Of a stretch of 8,596 nt of DNA, positions 1-6,212 are shown piece after piece (the stretch's first letter is position 1; the number at the start of each line of letters is the position of its first letter). The position numbers were made by a program, and so were the translations under genes. The notes beneath the pieces were generated by a model that ran no database searches, had not been told where the DNA came from, and saw only the letters and a program-made list of their open reading frames with translations. This stretch comes from Geofilum sp964396555 (GTDB taxonomy: Bacteria; Bacteroidota; Bacteroidia; Bacteroidales; Marinilabiliaceae): contig CAYNFX010000079.1 in assembly GCA_964396555.1 (NCBI GenBank), positions 1 through 8,596 of the forward strand. Reading direction: 5' to 3'.

Positions 1-767
1 CCATGAACCCAATAATAATTCATCTTGAAAACATACTGCTGTACAGGCTTGCCGTCCAGATAAAAACTATTTCCTCGTTGCTCTATAGGCGAAGCCTCAA
101 AAACCTTGAGAATCCGCTCATACAACGGGAAAGTCTTTGGGTCTAATACCAACACATCTCCCTTCCTCGGAAGGTAAAACGGGCCCAGATTATCAACATT
201 CCAGCCATGCCGGTAATTGCCCGGAAAGACATAGGGATCATATACCCCGGGAGGAAGTATTATAACGCTGTCGCCACTGCTGATGCGAAAGTCCTTCTCA
301 GCTCCGTTTACATTTAAGACACCTCTGATAATCTGAATATTATCACCCGGCAATGCAGCGACTCTCTTTATCATCCTGGGGCGTTGCGTGACCTTTAAAG
401 CTTCCAGCTCTCCCCAATACTCCTCGGTAAGCAATGTATCTATCCCAGCATCTCTTCTGCGAAGCAGATAATAACTCTCTCCGGGCTTGTTGGGTACTAT
501 CGTGTCTGCTTCTGGGAAGTTGAATACAACTATATCTCCATAATTCAATGATCTGGAAAGTGCAAACCTTCCATAGCGGTTGGGATCATTGGCTTTGTAT
601 CGTGGACCAGGAATAAACTTATTTACCAGAACATAGTCGCCGGCCTCTATGCCGGGCGACATTGAAGAAGTGGGTACTTTCAGCAGCTCCAGTCCATAAT
701 GGTATATCAACTCTGATATTCCAAAACCAATTGCAAGCCATACTAATACCCTGACTGCTTTTTTCAT
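1..767 (-). CDS. lepB: Signal peptidase I paralogue, C-terminus cut by window edge
   Basis: This is a second type I signal peptidase (family S26), which would cleave signal peptides from exported proteins at the outer face of the inner membrane. 255 complete codons are visible, starting MKKAVRVLVW; the gene leaves the window at its left edge. One N-terminal membrane segment (about residues 5-22) is followed by box B, VPTSSMSPG, with the nucleophile Ser35. Box D, MIKRVAALPGD, gives the general base Lys134. The last visible residues, NYYWVHG, lead into the GDN(R/S) box, most of which lies outside. It is more compact than the upstream lepB: one membrane segment, not two, and a much shorter box B to box D distance. 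Both share the N-x-GP-x-x-x-P-x-KG segment and a following YERI. The ATG lies 7 bases after the lepB stop, with no Shine-Dalgarno sequence, which suggests translational coupling. Family is certain; division of labour with lepB is unknown. Confidence 0.93.
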   Translation of the reverse strand, partial: MKKAVRVLVWLAIGFGISELIYHYGLELLKVPTSSMSPGIEAGDYVLVNKFIPGPRYKANDPNRYGRFALSRSLNYGDIVVFNFPEADTIVPNKPGESYYLLRRRDAGIDTLLTEEYWGELEALKVTQRPRMIKRVAALPGDNIQIIRGVLNVNGAEKDFRISSGDSVIILPPGVYDPYVFPGNYRHGWNVDNLGPFYLPRKGDVLVLDPKTFPLYERILKVFEASPIEQRGNSFYLDGKPVQQYVFKMNYYWVH

Positions 768-774
768 CTGGTAC

Positions 775-2214
775 TTAATCGTTCTTCACCCACTTGAAAA
801 ATCTGTTCCACCTAATACCGCCCGGGAAACCTTTGTCTTTGTCAACTGACAACCAGACAAGGATTGGACGGCCAATAATGTGATCCTCGGGTACAAAACC
901 CCAATAACGACTGTCAGCCGATTTGTGGCGGTTGTCTCCCAGCATAAAGTAGTAGTCCATCTTGAAGGTATAGCTGTTGGCTACCTCTCCATTGATATAG
1001 ATGGTACCATTGTTTACTTCAAGCTTGTTACCTTCATATGCTGAGATAATGCGTTCATAAAGCAGGATATTCTCAATGGTCAGGTCAACTGTCTCTCCCT
1101 TGGCAGGGATGCGCAACGGACCATAGTTGTCCCTGCTCCAGTTGAAATACTTGCTATAAGGGAATACCTCTGATCCAGATCCGTTGGGCTTGCGTTCATC
1201 AACTTCCACAGCCTTAATAATATCGTAACTCTTTATTGTCTCAACCATTGCTTTGGTGAGCGGTAGCACGTAGTTTGGACCTGTTCCTCCTTCTCTTCTG
1301 TCATCTTCCGAAATACCAAGTCTGTCAAAGAATTGCTTTGGCAATATGGTTCCATCTGTAACAACAAGGTAATTGTGCTGTAGGTTTTCCGGGTTTTCTG
1401 CTGGCTGTCCGTTAATATAAACCTGATTATGGCGAATCTCAAACACATCGCCCGGGAGGGCGATGCAACGCTTTACATAGTTGTCTCTCTTGTCAACAGG
1501 ACGGTAACGCACATCTCCATACTCCTGCGGATTGCTGTCTACCAGCTTACGACCAATTTCCCTGACAAAGAGACGTTGCTCATACTCAGAAGCAAAGGTC
1601 TTGCCTTCTGCAATAGAAGGGTTACGCATCATTGCGTATTGACCCAGTTCCTTGATTGTAATATAATAGTCGGGGTTTGGGCGATAGAATGGCACTGTAT
1701 CCCCTGTTGGGAAGTTGAATACCACTATCTGGTTGTGCTCGACCTTGCCAAAGCCCTTAAGTCTTTTATAGTCCCATTTTGGCCAGTCAGTATATGACTT
1801 GCTATTTGTGATGGGAAAGGTGTTTTGCACCAGCGGAAAGGCTATCGGAGTGATGGGCATCCTAGGACCATAGCTTACCTTGCTTACAAACAGATGGTCA
1901 CCTACGAGCAATGTCTTTTCAAGGGAAGGGGTAGGGATCTTGTAGTTCTGAAACAGGAAAATATTGATGATATATACAGCTACAAGTGCAAAGACCAGTG
2001 CATCTACCCATTCTACCCATGCTGCTGGTTTCTCACCGTCTTTTTTATGTTTCCAGGCATTCCAGGGCACAAAACGGCTTATATATATATCAAAGATCAC
2101 GGGCACACCCAGCAACAGCCAGTAGTTGCCAATCCATATCACTGTCAGAATGAAAGCTATGAGAGCTATCAAGAATCTTACCTTACGAGAGGTCGGGATA
2201 CCTTTGAAATCCAT
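775..2214 (-). CDS. lepB: Signal peptidase I (LepB)
   Basis: Membrane-bound type I signal peptidase (S26), which removes N-terminal signal peptides of secreted and outer-membrane proteins. The 479-aa protein has two N-terminal hydrophobic segments (about 13-45 and 68-90). Box B, IPTPSLEKT, carries the nucleophile Ser97, followed by Leu where many bacteria have Met. Box D, YVKRCIALPGD, carries the Lys248 general base. Box E, GDNRHKSADSR, is at 426-436. About 150 residues separate boxes B and D and about 175 separate D and E, so it is much longer than the roughly 324-aa E. coli enzyme; such inserts are common in Bacteroidetes LepB. The start ATG is 30 bases after the dapB stop and no Shine-Dalgarno sequence is visible. 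It is probably co-transcribed with dapB and with the second signal peptidase 7 bases downstream. All catalytic residues are present. Confidence 0.97.
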   Translation of the reverse strand: MDFKGIPTSRKVRFLIALIAFILTVIWIGNYWLLLGVPVIFDIYISRFVPWNAWKHKKDGEKPAAWVEWVDALVFALVAVYIINIFLFQNYKIPTPSLEKTLLVGDHLFVSKVSYGPRMPITPIAFPLVQNTFPITNSKSYTDWPKWDYKRLKGFGKVEHNQIVVFNFPTGDTVPFYRPNPDYYITIKELGQYAMMRNPSIAEGKTFASEYEQRLFVREIGRKLVDSNPQEYGDVRYRPVDKRDNYVKRCIALPGDVFEIRHNQVYINGQPAENPENLQHNYLVVTDGTILPKQFFDRLGISEDDRREGGTGPNYVLPLTKAMVETIKSYDIIKAVEVDERKPNGSGSEVFPYSKYFNWSRDNYGPLRIPAKGETVDLTIENILLYERIISAYEGNKLEVNNGTIYINGEVANSYTFKMDYYFMLGDNRHKSADSRYWGFVPEDHIIGRPILVWLSVDKDKGFPGGIRWNRFFKWVKND

Positions 2215-2244
2215 TATACGCTGTGTTATTAATTATTATTGAAC

Positions 2245-2958
2245 CTAGAATTTGAGCATGTCACTCATAGTCAGGAAACCCTTCCTGCTAATGGCAAACT
2301 CGGCTGCAAGAACCGCACCAAAAGCAAGTCCATCTCGTGAAGTTACCTTATGTTCGATGTTAATCTCATCTACATCAGACACATAATTTATGATGTGGGT
2401 ACCGGGCACTTCTCCTTCGCGTACGGCTTTGATACCAAGTACCTCTCCCGAAGAAGGTTTGTCAAGCCCCCATAATTTCTTTCGGTTCAGATTCTCCAAA
2501 ATCCCTTCAGCAAGGGTTATTGCAGTTCCACTTGGAGCATCAAGTTTGTGGATATGGTGCACTTCAGTCATGCTAACCTCGTACTGTGGCTGTGAATTCA
2601 TCATCTGAGCCAGGCGCTTGTTGATCTCAAAGAACAGGTTCATCCCGATGCTGAAATTTGAAGCATAAAAGAAGGTCTGTCCCTTTTCGCAAAGAGTCTT
2701 GATCTCATCCAGCCTTTCCAGCCAACCGGTAGTTCCCGACACAACAGGAAGGTTGAGCCTGAAGCATTCCAGATAGTTCATAAATGCTGTTTCAGGTCTG
2801 GTAAACTCGATTGCAACGTCAGCCTCCTTAAGACCTGGAGTTGAAAAATCCTCTCCATTGACGGGGTCAACCTTAGCTACGATCAGATGTCCGCGCGATA
2901 CCGCGATCTTCTCGATGGTCCTGCCCATCTTGCCATATCCAATAAGTGCTATCTTCAT
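2245..2958 (-). CDS. dapB: 4-hydroxy-tetrahydrodipicolinate reductase (DapB)
   Basis: Cytosolic NAD(P)H-dependent reductase that makes tetrahydrodipicolinate in the diaminopimelate/lysine pathway, supplying peptidoglycan and lysine. The 237-aa protein starts with a Rossmann nucleotide-binding motif, IALIGYGKMGR (3-13). It continues with EFTRPETA (51-58) and SGTTGW (74-79). The DapB signature EVHHIHKLDAPSGTA (133-146) contains His134 and Lys138, equivalent to the E. coli catalytic His159 and Lys163. The C-terminal substrate-binding half ends in FGAVLAAEFAISRKGFLTMSD, typical of the family apart from length: it is shorter than the E. coli enzyme (273 aa) with no motif missing. A promoter -7 match lies 25 bases upstream of the start, and a terminator of the preceding ribosomal operon lies just beyond it. 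dapB therefore probably begins its own transcription unit with the two lepB genes. Confidence 0.97.
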   Translation of the reverse strand: MKIALIGYGKMGRTIEKIAVSRGHLIVAKVDPVNGEDFSTPGLKEADVAIEFTRPETAFMNYLECFRLNLPVVSGTTGWLERLDEIKTLCEKGQTFFYASNFSIGMNLFFEINKRLAQMMNSQPQYEVSMTEVHHIHKLDAPSGTAITLAEGILENLNRKKLWGLDKPSSGEVLGIKAVREGEVPGTHIINYVSDVDEINIEHKVTSRDGLAFGAVLAAEFAISRKGFLTMSDMLKF

Positions 2959-2983
2959 TTGGAACTAGTTTTACTTAACCTGA

Positions 2984-2991
2984 CAAAGATA
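2984..2991 (-). promoter_or_regulatory. Probable dapB promoter, -7 element
   Basis: On the minus strand this reads TATCTTTG, an exact match to the Bacteroidetes housekeeping -7 consensus TAnnTTTG. It lies about 25 bases upstream of the dapB ATG, which predicts a short leader. No good TTTG -33 element is present; the nearest is TTTC at 3015-3018, with a 23-base spacer. The promoter call therefore rests on the -7 match and on the position between the upstream terminator and dapB. Confidence 0.6.
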
Positions 2992-3040
2992 AAAATTTAA
3001 GGAGATTTTTGCCTGAAAGATATTACTAAAGGAGGGCACA

Positions 3041-3070
3041 AAAAAAAACGTCCCCTCGGGGGGACGTTTT
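3041..3070 (-). terminator. Rho-independent terminator of thrS-infC-rpmI-rplT
   Basis: A perfect 11-bp stem (AAAACGTCCCC at 3045-3055 pairs with GGGGACGTTTT at 3060-3070) closes a 4-base loop. Read on the minus strand, the stem ends in a run of eight T (3048-3041), half of it in the stem base. It begins about 53 bases after the rplT stop, and dapB starts about 80 bases further on. It is thus in the right place to end the ribosomal operon. In the plus direction there are only four T and no gene to end, so the minus strand is its working orientation. Confidence 0.93.
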
Positions 3071-3122
3071 ATGTAAGATTTAACCCTAAAAACTAATAAC
3101 CAAGTAAAACTGGTTTTAGAAT

Positions 3123-3473
3123 TTATTTAGCTGTTGCACGTTTCACAACTGCCTTGAAGGCATCTGGATGGTTCACTGCAAGGTCAGCAAGTACTTTACG
3201 GTTGATTTTGATGTTTTCCTTATTGAGTAGTCCCATCAACTTGCTGTATGAAAGACCTTCCAAACGAGCAGCAGCATTGATACGTTGTATCCACAATGCT
3301 CTGAAATGTCCTTTTTTGCGCTTACGATCGCGGTAAGCATATATTTGACCTTTTTCCCATGCATTTTTGGCAACGGTCCAAACGTTTTTCCTGCTGCCAA
3401 AATAGCCTCTGGTCAATTTCAAAATCTTTTTCCTACGAGCTCTAGAAGCTACAGAATTTACTGATCTAGGCAT
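3123..3473 (-). CDS. rplT: 50S ribosomal protein L20 (bL20)
   Basis: Large-subunit protein bL20, an early-assembly 23S rRNA binder. The 116-aa length is standard. The long basic N-terminal tail (PRSVNSVASRARRKKILKLT) is followed by GYFGSRKN (23-30), the family motif HFRALWIQRINAAAR (56-70) and a globular C-terminal domain containing LNKENIKINRKVLADLA. In E. coli and Bacillus, L20 also represses its own operon by binding mRNA that mimics its 23S rRNA site. Here the gene is last in thrS-infC-rpmI-rplT, 78 bases after rpmI, and a two-stem hairpin lies about 20 bases upstream of its start. A short AGGA lies 5 bases before the ATG. Transcription ends at the terminator at 3041-3070. Confidence 0.98.
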   Translation of the reverse strand: MPRSVNSVASRARRKKILKLTRGYFGSRKNVWTVAKNAWEKGQIYAYRDRKRKKGHFRALWIQRINAAARLEGLSYSKLMGLLNKENIKINRKVLADLAVNHPDAFKAVVKRATAK

Positions 3474-3493
3474 AATTCCTGTTTTTTGAATGG

Positions 3494-3527
3494 TTAGCGT
3501 TCCCTGTCAGGGAATCTTTGTTGCTAA
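3494..3527 (-). promoter_or_regulatory. Two-stem hairpin in the rpmI-rplT spacer, possible L20 operator
   Basis: Inner stem TTCCCT (3500-3505) pairs with AGGGAA (3509-3514) across a 3-base loop. Outer stem TTAGC (3494-3498) pairs with GCTAA (3523-3527). The two are separated by an asymmetric internal loop of 1 base on one side and 8 on the other. It ends 20 bases before the rplT ATG in transcript direction. There is no T-run, so it is not a terminator. Its position, between L35 and L20 genes, fits an L20 autoregulatory site, but that role is inference; it could also be an RNA-processing or stability element. Confidence 0.45.
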
Positions 3528-3551
3528 TACACTCGGTTAATAATAATTAGA

Positions 3552-3749
3552 TTACCTCATTGCTAATAAGCGCTTCACGCCTTTCTCATCAGAACTATGA
3601 ACCAGTCCGGGTAGAGCAAGATTTCTCTTTCTCTTCTTTTCCTTCTTGGTCAAGATGTGATTCTTGAAAGCATGTTTACGCTTGATCTTTCCACTTCCAG
3701 TGATAGTAAAACGCTTCTTAGCACTGGAATTCGTCTTCATTTTAGGCAT
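3552..3749 (-). CDS. rpmI: 50S ribosomal protein L35 (bL35)
   Basis: Small, very basic large-subunit protein. The 65 residues carry the full bL35 pattern: MPKMKTNSSAKKRFTITGSG at the N-terminus, KIKRKHAF (21-28), then KKEKKRKRNL (35-44) and a short C-terminus ending KRLLAMR. It is complete and of normal length. It sits 34 bases after infC and 78 bases before rplT, the classic infC-rpmI-rplT arrangement. No Shine-Dalgarno sequence is visible before the ATG. In bacteria studied, its synthesis is controlled together with L20. Confidence 0.98.
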   Translation of the reverse strand: MPKMKTNSSAKKRFTITGSGKIKRKHAFKNHILTKKEKKRKRNLALPGLVHSSDEKGVKRLLAMR

Positions 3750-3783
3750 TGTTCAGATATATTTAAGTGATTGATCTTCTCAA

Positions 3784-4338
3784 CTACTTCTTTTTGGGCT
3801 TCGGGGTAAGGAACATTGTCATTCGCTTACCTTCAAGCTTGGGCAATTGCTCAACTTTTCCAATTTCTTCCAAATCCTGAGCGAATCTGAGCAATAATAT
3901 CTCACCTTTTTCTTTGAAAAGAATACTTCGTCCCTTGAAAAACACATAGGCTTTTACCTTAGATCCTTCATTTAGGAACTTCTCCGCATGACGCAACTTA
4001 AAGTTGTAGTCATGGTCATCGGTATTCGGACCAAAGCGAATCTCCTTGACCGTAACCTGTACGGTCTTTTGCTTCATTTCCTTCTGTTTCTTCTTTTGTT
4101 GATAGAGAAACTTCTGGAAATCAGCTATTTTGCATACTGGAGGATCGGCTTTTGGAGAAATTTCCACCAAATCCAGTTCTAACTCATCTGCTAACTTTAA
4201 AGCTTCGCTGATAGGGTAAACCCCGGGATTTTCAATGTTTTCACCAACCAGGCGAACCTGTGGTACTCGTATCTTTTCATTGATACGGAAGTTGAACTCG
4301 TCCTTTTGGGGTTGTACCGGATATCTTCTTGGTCCTAT
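3784..4338 (-). CDS. infC: Translation initiation factor IF-3, AUA start
   Basis: IF-3 binds the 30S subunit, prevents premature 50S joining and proofreads the start codon and initiator tRNA. There is no ATG, GTG or TTG upstream of the conserved N-terminal motif FRINEKIR (17-24), and the frame is closed by TAG at 4351-4353. The only plausible start is ATA at 4336-4338, 7 bases after a strong AGGAGGG, giving a 184-aa protein that begins (M)GPRRYPVQP. The next in-frame candidate is a TTG at 4170, inside the conserved segment LELDLVEISPKADPPVC, which would delete much of the N-domain. The N-domain is followed by a lysine-rich linker (about 80-92) and the C-domain with KEIRFGPNTDDHD (98-110) and VFFKGRS. 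Length matches other IF-3 proteins. A non-AUG start is a known IF-3 autoregulation device in enterobacteria (AUU). It lies directly after thrS. Confidence 0.93.
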   Translation of the reverse strand: MGPRRYPVQPQKDEFNFRINEKIRVPQVRLVGENIENPGVYPISEALKLADELELDLVEISPKADPPVCKIADFQKFLYQQKKKQKEMKQKTVQVTVKEIRFGPNTDDHDYNFKLRHAEKFLNEGSKVKAYVFFKGRSILFKEKGEILLLRFAQDLEEIGKVEQLPKLEGKRMTMFLTPKPKKK

Positions 4339-4345
4339 AGTATTG

Positions 4346-4352
4346 CCCTCCT
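4346..4352 (-). promoter_or_regulatory. Strong Shine-Dalgarno sequence of infC
   Basis: AGGAGGG on the minus strand, 7 bases before the ATA start codon. It decides the infC start. It is the only near-consensus Shine-Dalgarno sequence upstream of any gene in this window; dapB, both lepB genes, rpmI, thrS and the peptidase have none, and rplT has only a short AGGA. It overlaps an in-frame TAG that closes the infC frame upstream. Confidence 0.85.
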
Positions 4353-4356
4353 ATGT

Positions 4357-6048
4357 TTAATTATACTTNNNNNNNNNNNNNNNNNNNNNNNNNNNNNNNN
4401 NNNNNNNNNNNNNNNNNNNNNNNNNNNNNNNNNNNNNNNNNNNNNNNNNNNNNNNNNNNNNNNNNNNNACGAAACGCTCCATACTTCCGAATGGAGCCCT
4501 GTGAATCATTACTGGCCTGTGTGGAGCATTGTCCTGACCGATGTATTCCAGTTCGAAACGCTCTGGCAGGTTGTAGTCCACTTGGATGGTACCCAATTGC
4601 CACTTACGGCCGATAGCATCCTTGATCATAAAGTCAAGCTTCGGTCCGTAGAAGGCTGCTTCGCCCAATTCTACGACTGTGTTAAGACCCTTTTCCTTAC
4701 ATGCCTCAATAATGGCATTTTCGGCCTTTTCCCAGTTTTCATCCGAACCGATATACTTTTCCTTATTGTTTGGATCCCTCAGTGATATCTGTGCTATATA
4801 TTCCTTAAAGTCAAGTGTTTTGAATATATAGAAGATGATGTCGATAACCTTGATAAATTCTTCCTTGAGTTGGTCTGGCCTGCAGAAGATGTGAGCATCG
4901 TCCTGAGTAAACCCGCGCACCCTTGTCAATCCGTGCAACTCGCCACTCTGTTCGTAACGGTACACGGTTCCAAACTCCGCAAAGCGCAATGGTAAGTCAC
5001 GGTAGGAGCGGGGACGTGCTTTGTAAATCTCACAGTGGTGAGGACAGTTCATCGGTTTCAGCAGGAATTCCTCCCCTTCAGCCGGTGTATGTATTGGCTG
5101 GAATGAGTCGGCACCATACTTGGCATAGTGACCTGATGTCACATACAAATCTTTATTTCCAATATGAGGGGTTATAACCGGCTCATAGCCATATTGTTGT
5201 TGAACTTTCTTAAGGAAGTTTTCAAGCCTTTCACGCAGACGTGCTCCCTGTGGTAGCCACAATGGAAGACCCTGACCTACCTTCTGGCTGAATGTGAAAA
5301 GTTCAAGTTCCTTACCCAACTTACGGTGGTCACGCTTTTGAGCTTCCTCAAGTTGAACAAGATACTCATCGAGCATCTTCTGCTTTGGAAAGGTAATACC
5401 GTAAATACGGGTAAGCTGTTTGCGCTTTTCATCTCCACGCCAGTAGGCGCCGGCTACGTTCAATAGCTTGATAGCCTTTATATGCTCTGTGTTAGGAAGG
5501 TGAGGTCCGCGACACAGGTCGGTGAAGCTACCTTGCTTATAAAAGCTGATAGTTCCGTCCTGCAGGTCATTGAGCAGTTCTACCTTGTATGGATCATGGT
5601 TGAAAAACTCAATAGCTTCCTTCTTGGGAACTTCACTACGAACATATTGATTGCTTTGCTTTGCCAGACGACGCATTTCCTCCTCAATCTTCGGCAGATC
5701 GGTATCGGTAATTGTTGCATCTCCCGGATCCACGTCATAATAAAACCCGTTTTCTATTGCCGGACCGATACCAAACTTGATCCCGGGATATAGGCTTTGC
5801 AAGGCCTCTGCCATAAGGTGAGCCGAAGAGTGCCAGAATGCATGGCGGCCTTCCTCATCATCCCACTTGTGCAGCCTGATCTTTGCATCTGTAGTGATGG
5901 GTCGGGTGATATCCCACAGCATGTCATTAACTGTAATGCTTAGTACCTCTTTGGCCAGCTGGGGGCTGATTGCCCTAGCTATTTCGTAGCCTGTTACTCC
6001 TGATTCGTACTCACGTACCGAATTGTCGGGGAATGTGATCTTTATCAT
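4357..6048 (-). CDS. thrS: Threonyl-tRNA synthetase, interrupted by assembly gap
   Basis: Class II synthetase that charges tRNA-Thr. 526 residues are readable before the gap. In order: TGS domain (1-62); editing domain with HSSAH (73-77) and CRGPH (179-183); and the catalytic core. The core zinc ligands are Cys335 (KPMNCPHH), His386 (QDDAHIF) and His516 (MIHRA). Motif 2 includes FGTVYRYEQSGELHGLTRVRGF, and motif 3 ends at GSMER with Arg525. The sequence then runs into 100 N. Family members are about 640 aa, so roughly 115 residues, the C-terminal anticodon-binding domain, are hidden. The stop TAA at 4357-4359 (after Lys-Tyr-Asn) is in frame only if the gap length is a multiple of three plus one; other frames would stop at 4361-4363 or 4335-4337. 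First gene of the operon, with a promoter -7 match 36 bases upstream. The break is an assembly artefact, not a mutation. Confidence 0.95.
   Translation of the reverse strand: MIKITFPDNSVREYESGVTGYEIARAISPQLAKEVLSITVNDMLWDITRPITTDAKIRLHKWDDEEGRHAFWHSSAHLMAEALQSLYPGIKFGIGPAIENGFYYDVDPGDATITDTDLPKIEEEMRRLAKQSNQYVRSEVPKKEAIEFFNHDPYKVELLNDLQDGTISFYKQGSFTDLCRGPHLPNTEHIKAIKLLNVAGAYWRGDEKRKQLTRIYGITFPKQKMLDEYLVQLEEAQKRDHRKLGKELELFTFSQKVGQGLPLWLPQGARLRERLENFLKKVQQQYGYEPVITPHIGNKDLYVTSGHYAKYGADSFQPIHTPAEGEEFLLKPMNCPHHCEIYKARPRSYRDLPLRFAEFGTVYRYEQSGELHGLTRVRGFTQDDAHIFCRPDQLKEEFIKVIDIIFYIFKTLDFKEYIAQISLRDPNNKEKYIGSDENWEKAENAIIEACKEKGLNTVVELGEAAFYGPKLDFMIKDAIGRKWQLGTIQVDYNLPERFELEYIGQDNAPHRPVMIHRAPFGSMERFXXXXXXXXXXXXXXXXXXXXXXXXXXXXXXXXXXKYN
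4369..4468. other. Scaffold gap (100 N)
   Basis: Exactly 100 N, the conventional size for a gap of unknown length. It falls inside thrS, after the motif 3 segment SMERF(V). Comparison with usual ThrRS length suggests the true missing sequence is nearer 350 bases. Nothing else can be read here. Confidence 0.99.
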
Positions 6049-6083
6049 TATATGCTTGTCTAATCTTGATTTTCAAAAACACA

Positions 6084-6114
6084 CAAAGATATATAATTTA
6101 CGAAAGGATGTGAA
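6084..6114 (-). promoter_or_regulatory. Probable promoter of thrS operon
   Basis: The minus strand carries TATCTTTG (6084-6091), an exact TAnnTTTG match and identical to the element upstream of dapB. A weak -33 candidate, TTC (6112-6114), lies 20 bases further upstream instead of the expected TTG. Transcription would start about 30 bases before the thrS ATG at 6048. The 164-base intergenic region is shared with the divergent peptidase promoter. Confidence 0.6.
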
Positions 6115-6148
6115 TTAGAACATTCAAAATTGTACGACATTGTTATTG

Positions 6149-6179
6149 TTTGATAATTTGACAAAGTCGGCTATTTTTG
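6149..6179 (+). promoter_or_regulatory. Promoter of the dipeptidyl peptidase gene
   Basis: TTTG (6149-6152), a 19-base spacer and TATTTTTG (6172-6179) match both halves of the Bacteroidetes vegetative promoter (TTTG, N19-21, TAnnTTTG). Transcription should begin within about ten bases of the -7 element, giving a leader of roughly 25-30 bases before the ATG at 6213. No Shine-Dalgarno sequence follows; the bases before the start are A/T-rich, typical of the phylum. Confidence 0.75.
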
Positions 6180-6212
6180 TTGTCTTACTGATAATTTAAA
6201 TATCTCATATAA

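Noticed and set aside
1825..2232. Plus-strand open frame of 135 codons opposite lepB (and a similar 122-codon frame at 1429-1797)
   Set aside because: Antisense shadows of the well-supported lepB gene; cysteine- and tyrosine-rich composition, no family resemblance and no promoter.
3029..3076. AAGGAGGG on the plus strand followed by ATG at 3071
   Set aside because: The ATG is followed at once by TAA and lies after the terminator hairpin; no coding potential.
3098..3115. Weak hairpin AACCA/TGGTT just after rplT
   Set aside because: Only 5 bp with an 8-base A-rich loop and no T-run; the strong terminator follows closely.
4336..4338. Idea that infC is a broken gene because it lacks ATG
   Set aside because: The protein is intact from the N-terminal motif to the stop, and infC is known for non-AUG starts; the SD spacing is ideal.
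4306..4785. Plus-strand frames running through the N gap opposite thrS and infC
   Set aside because: Kept open only because N codons cannot be stops; the opposite strand codes clearly for ThrRS and IF-3.
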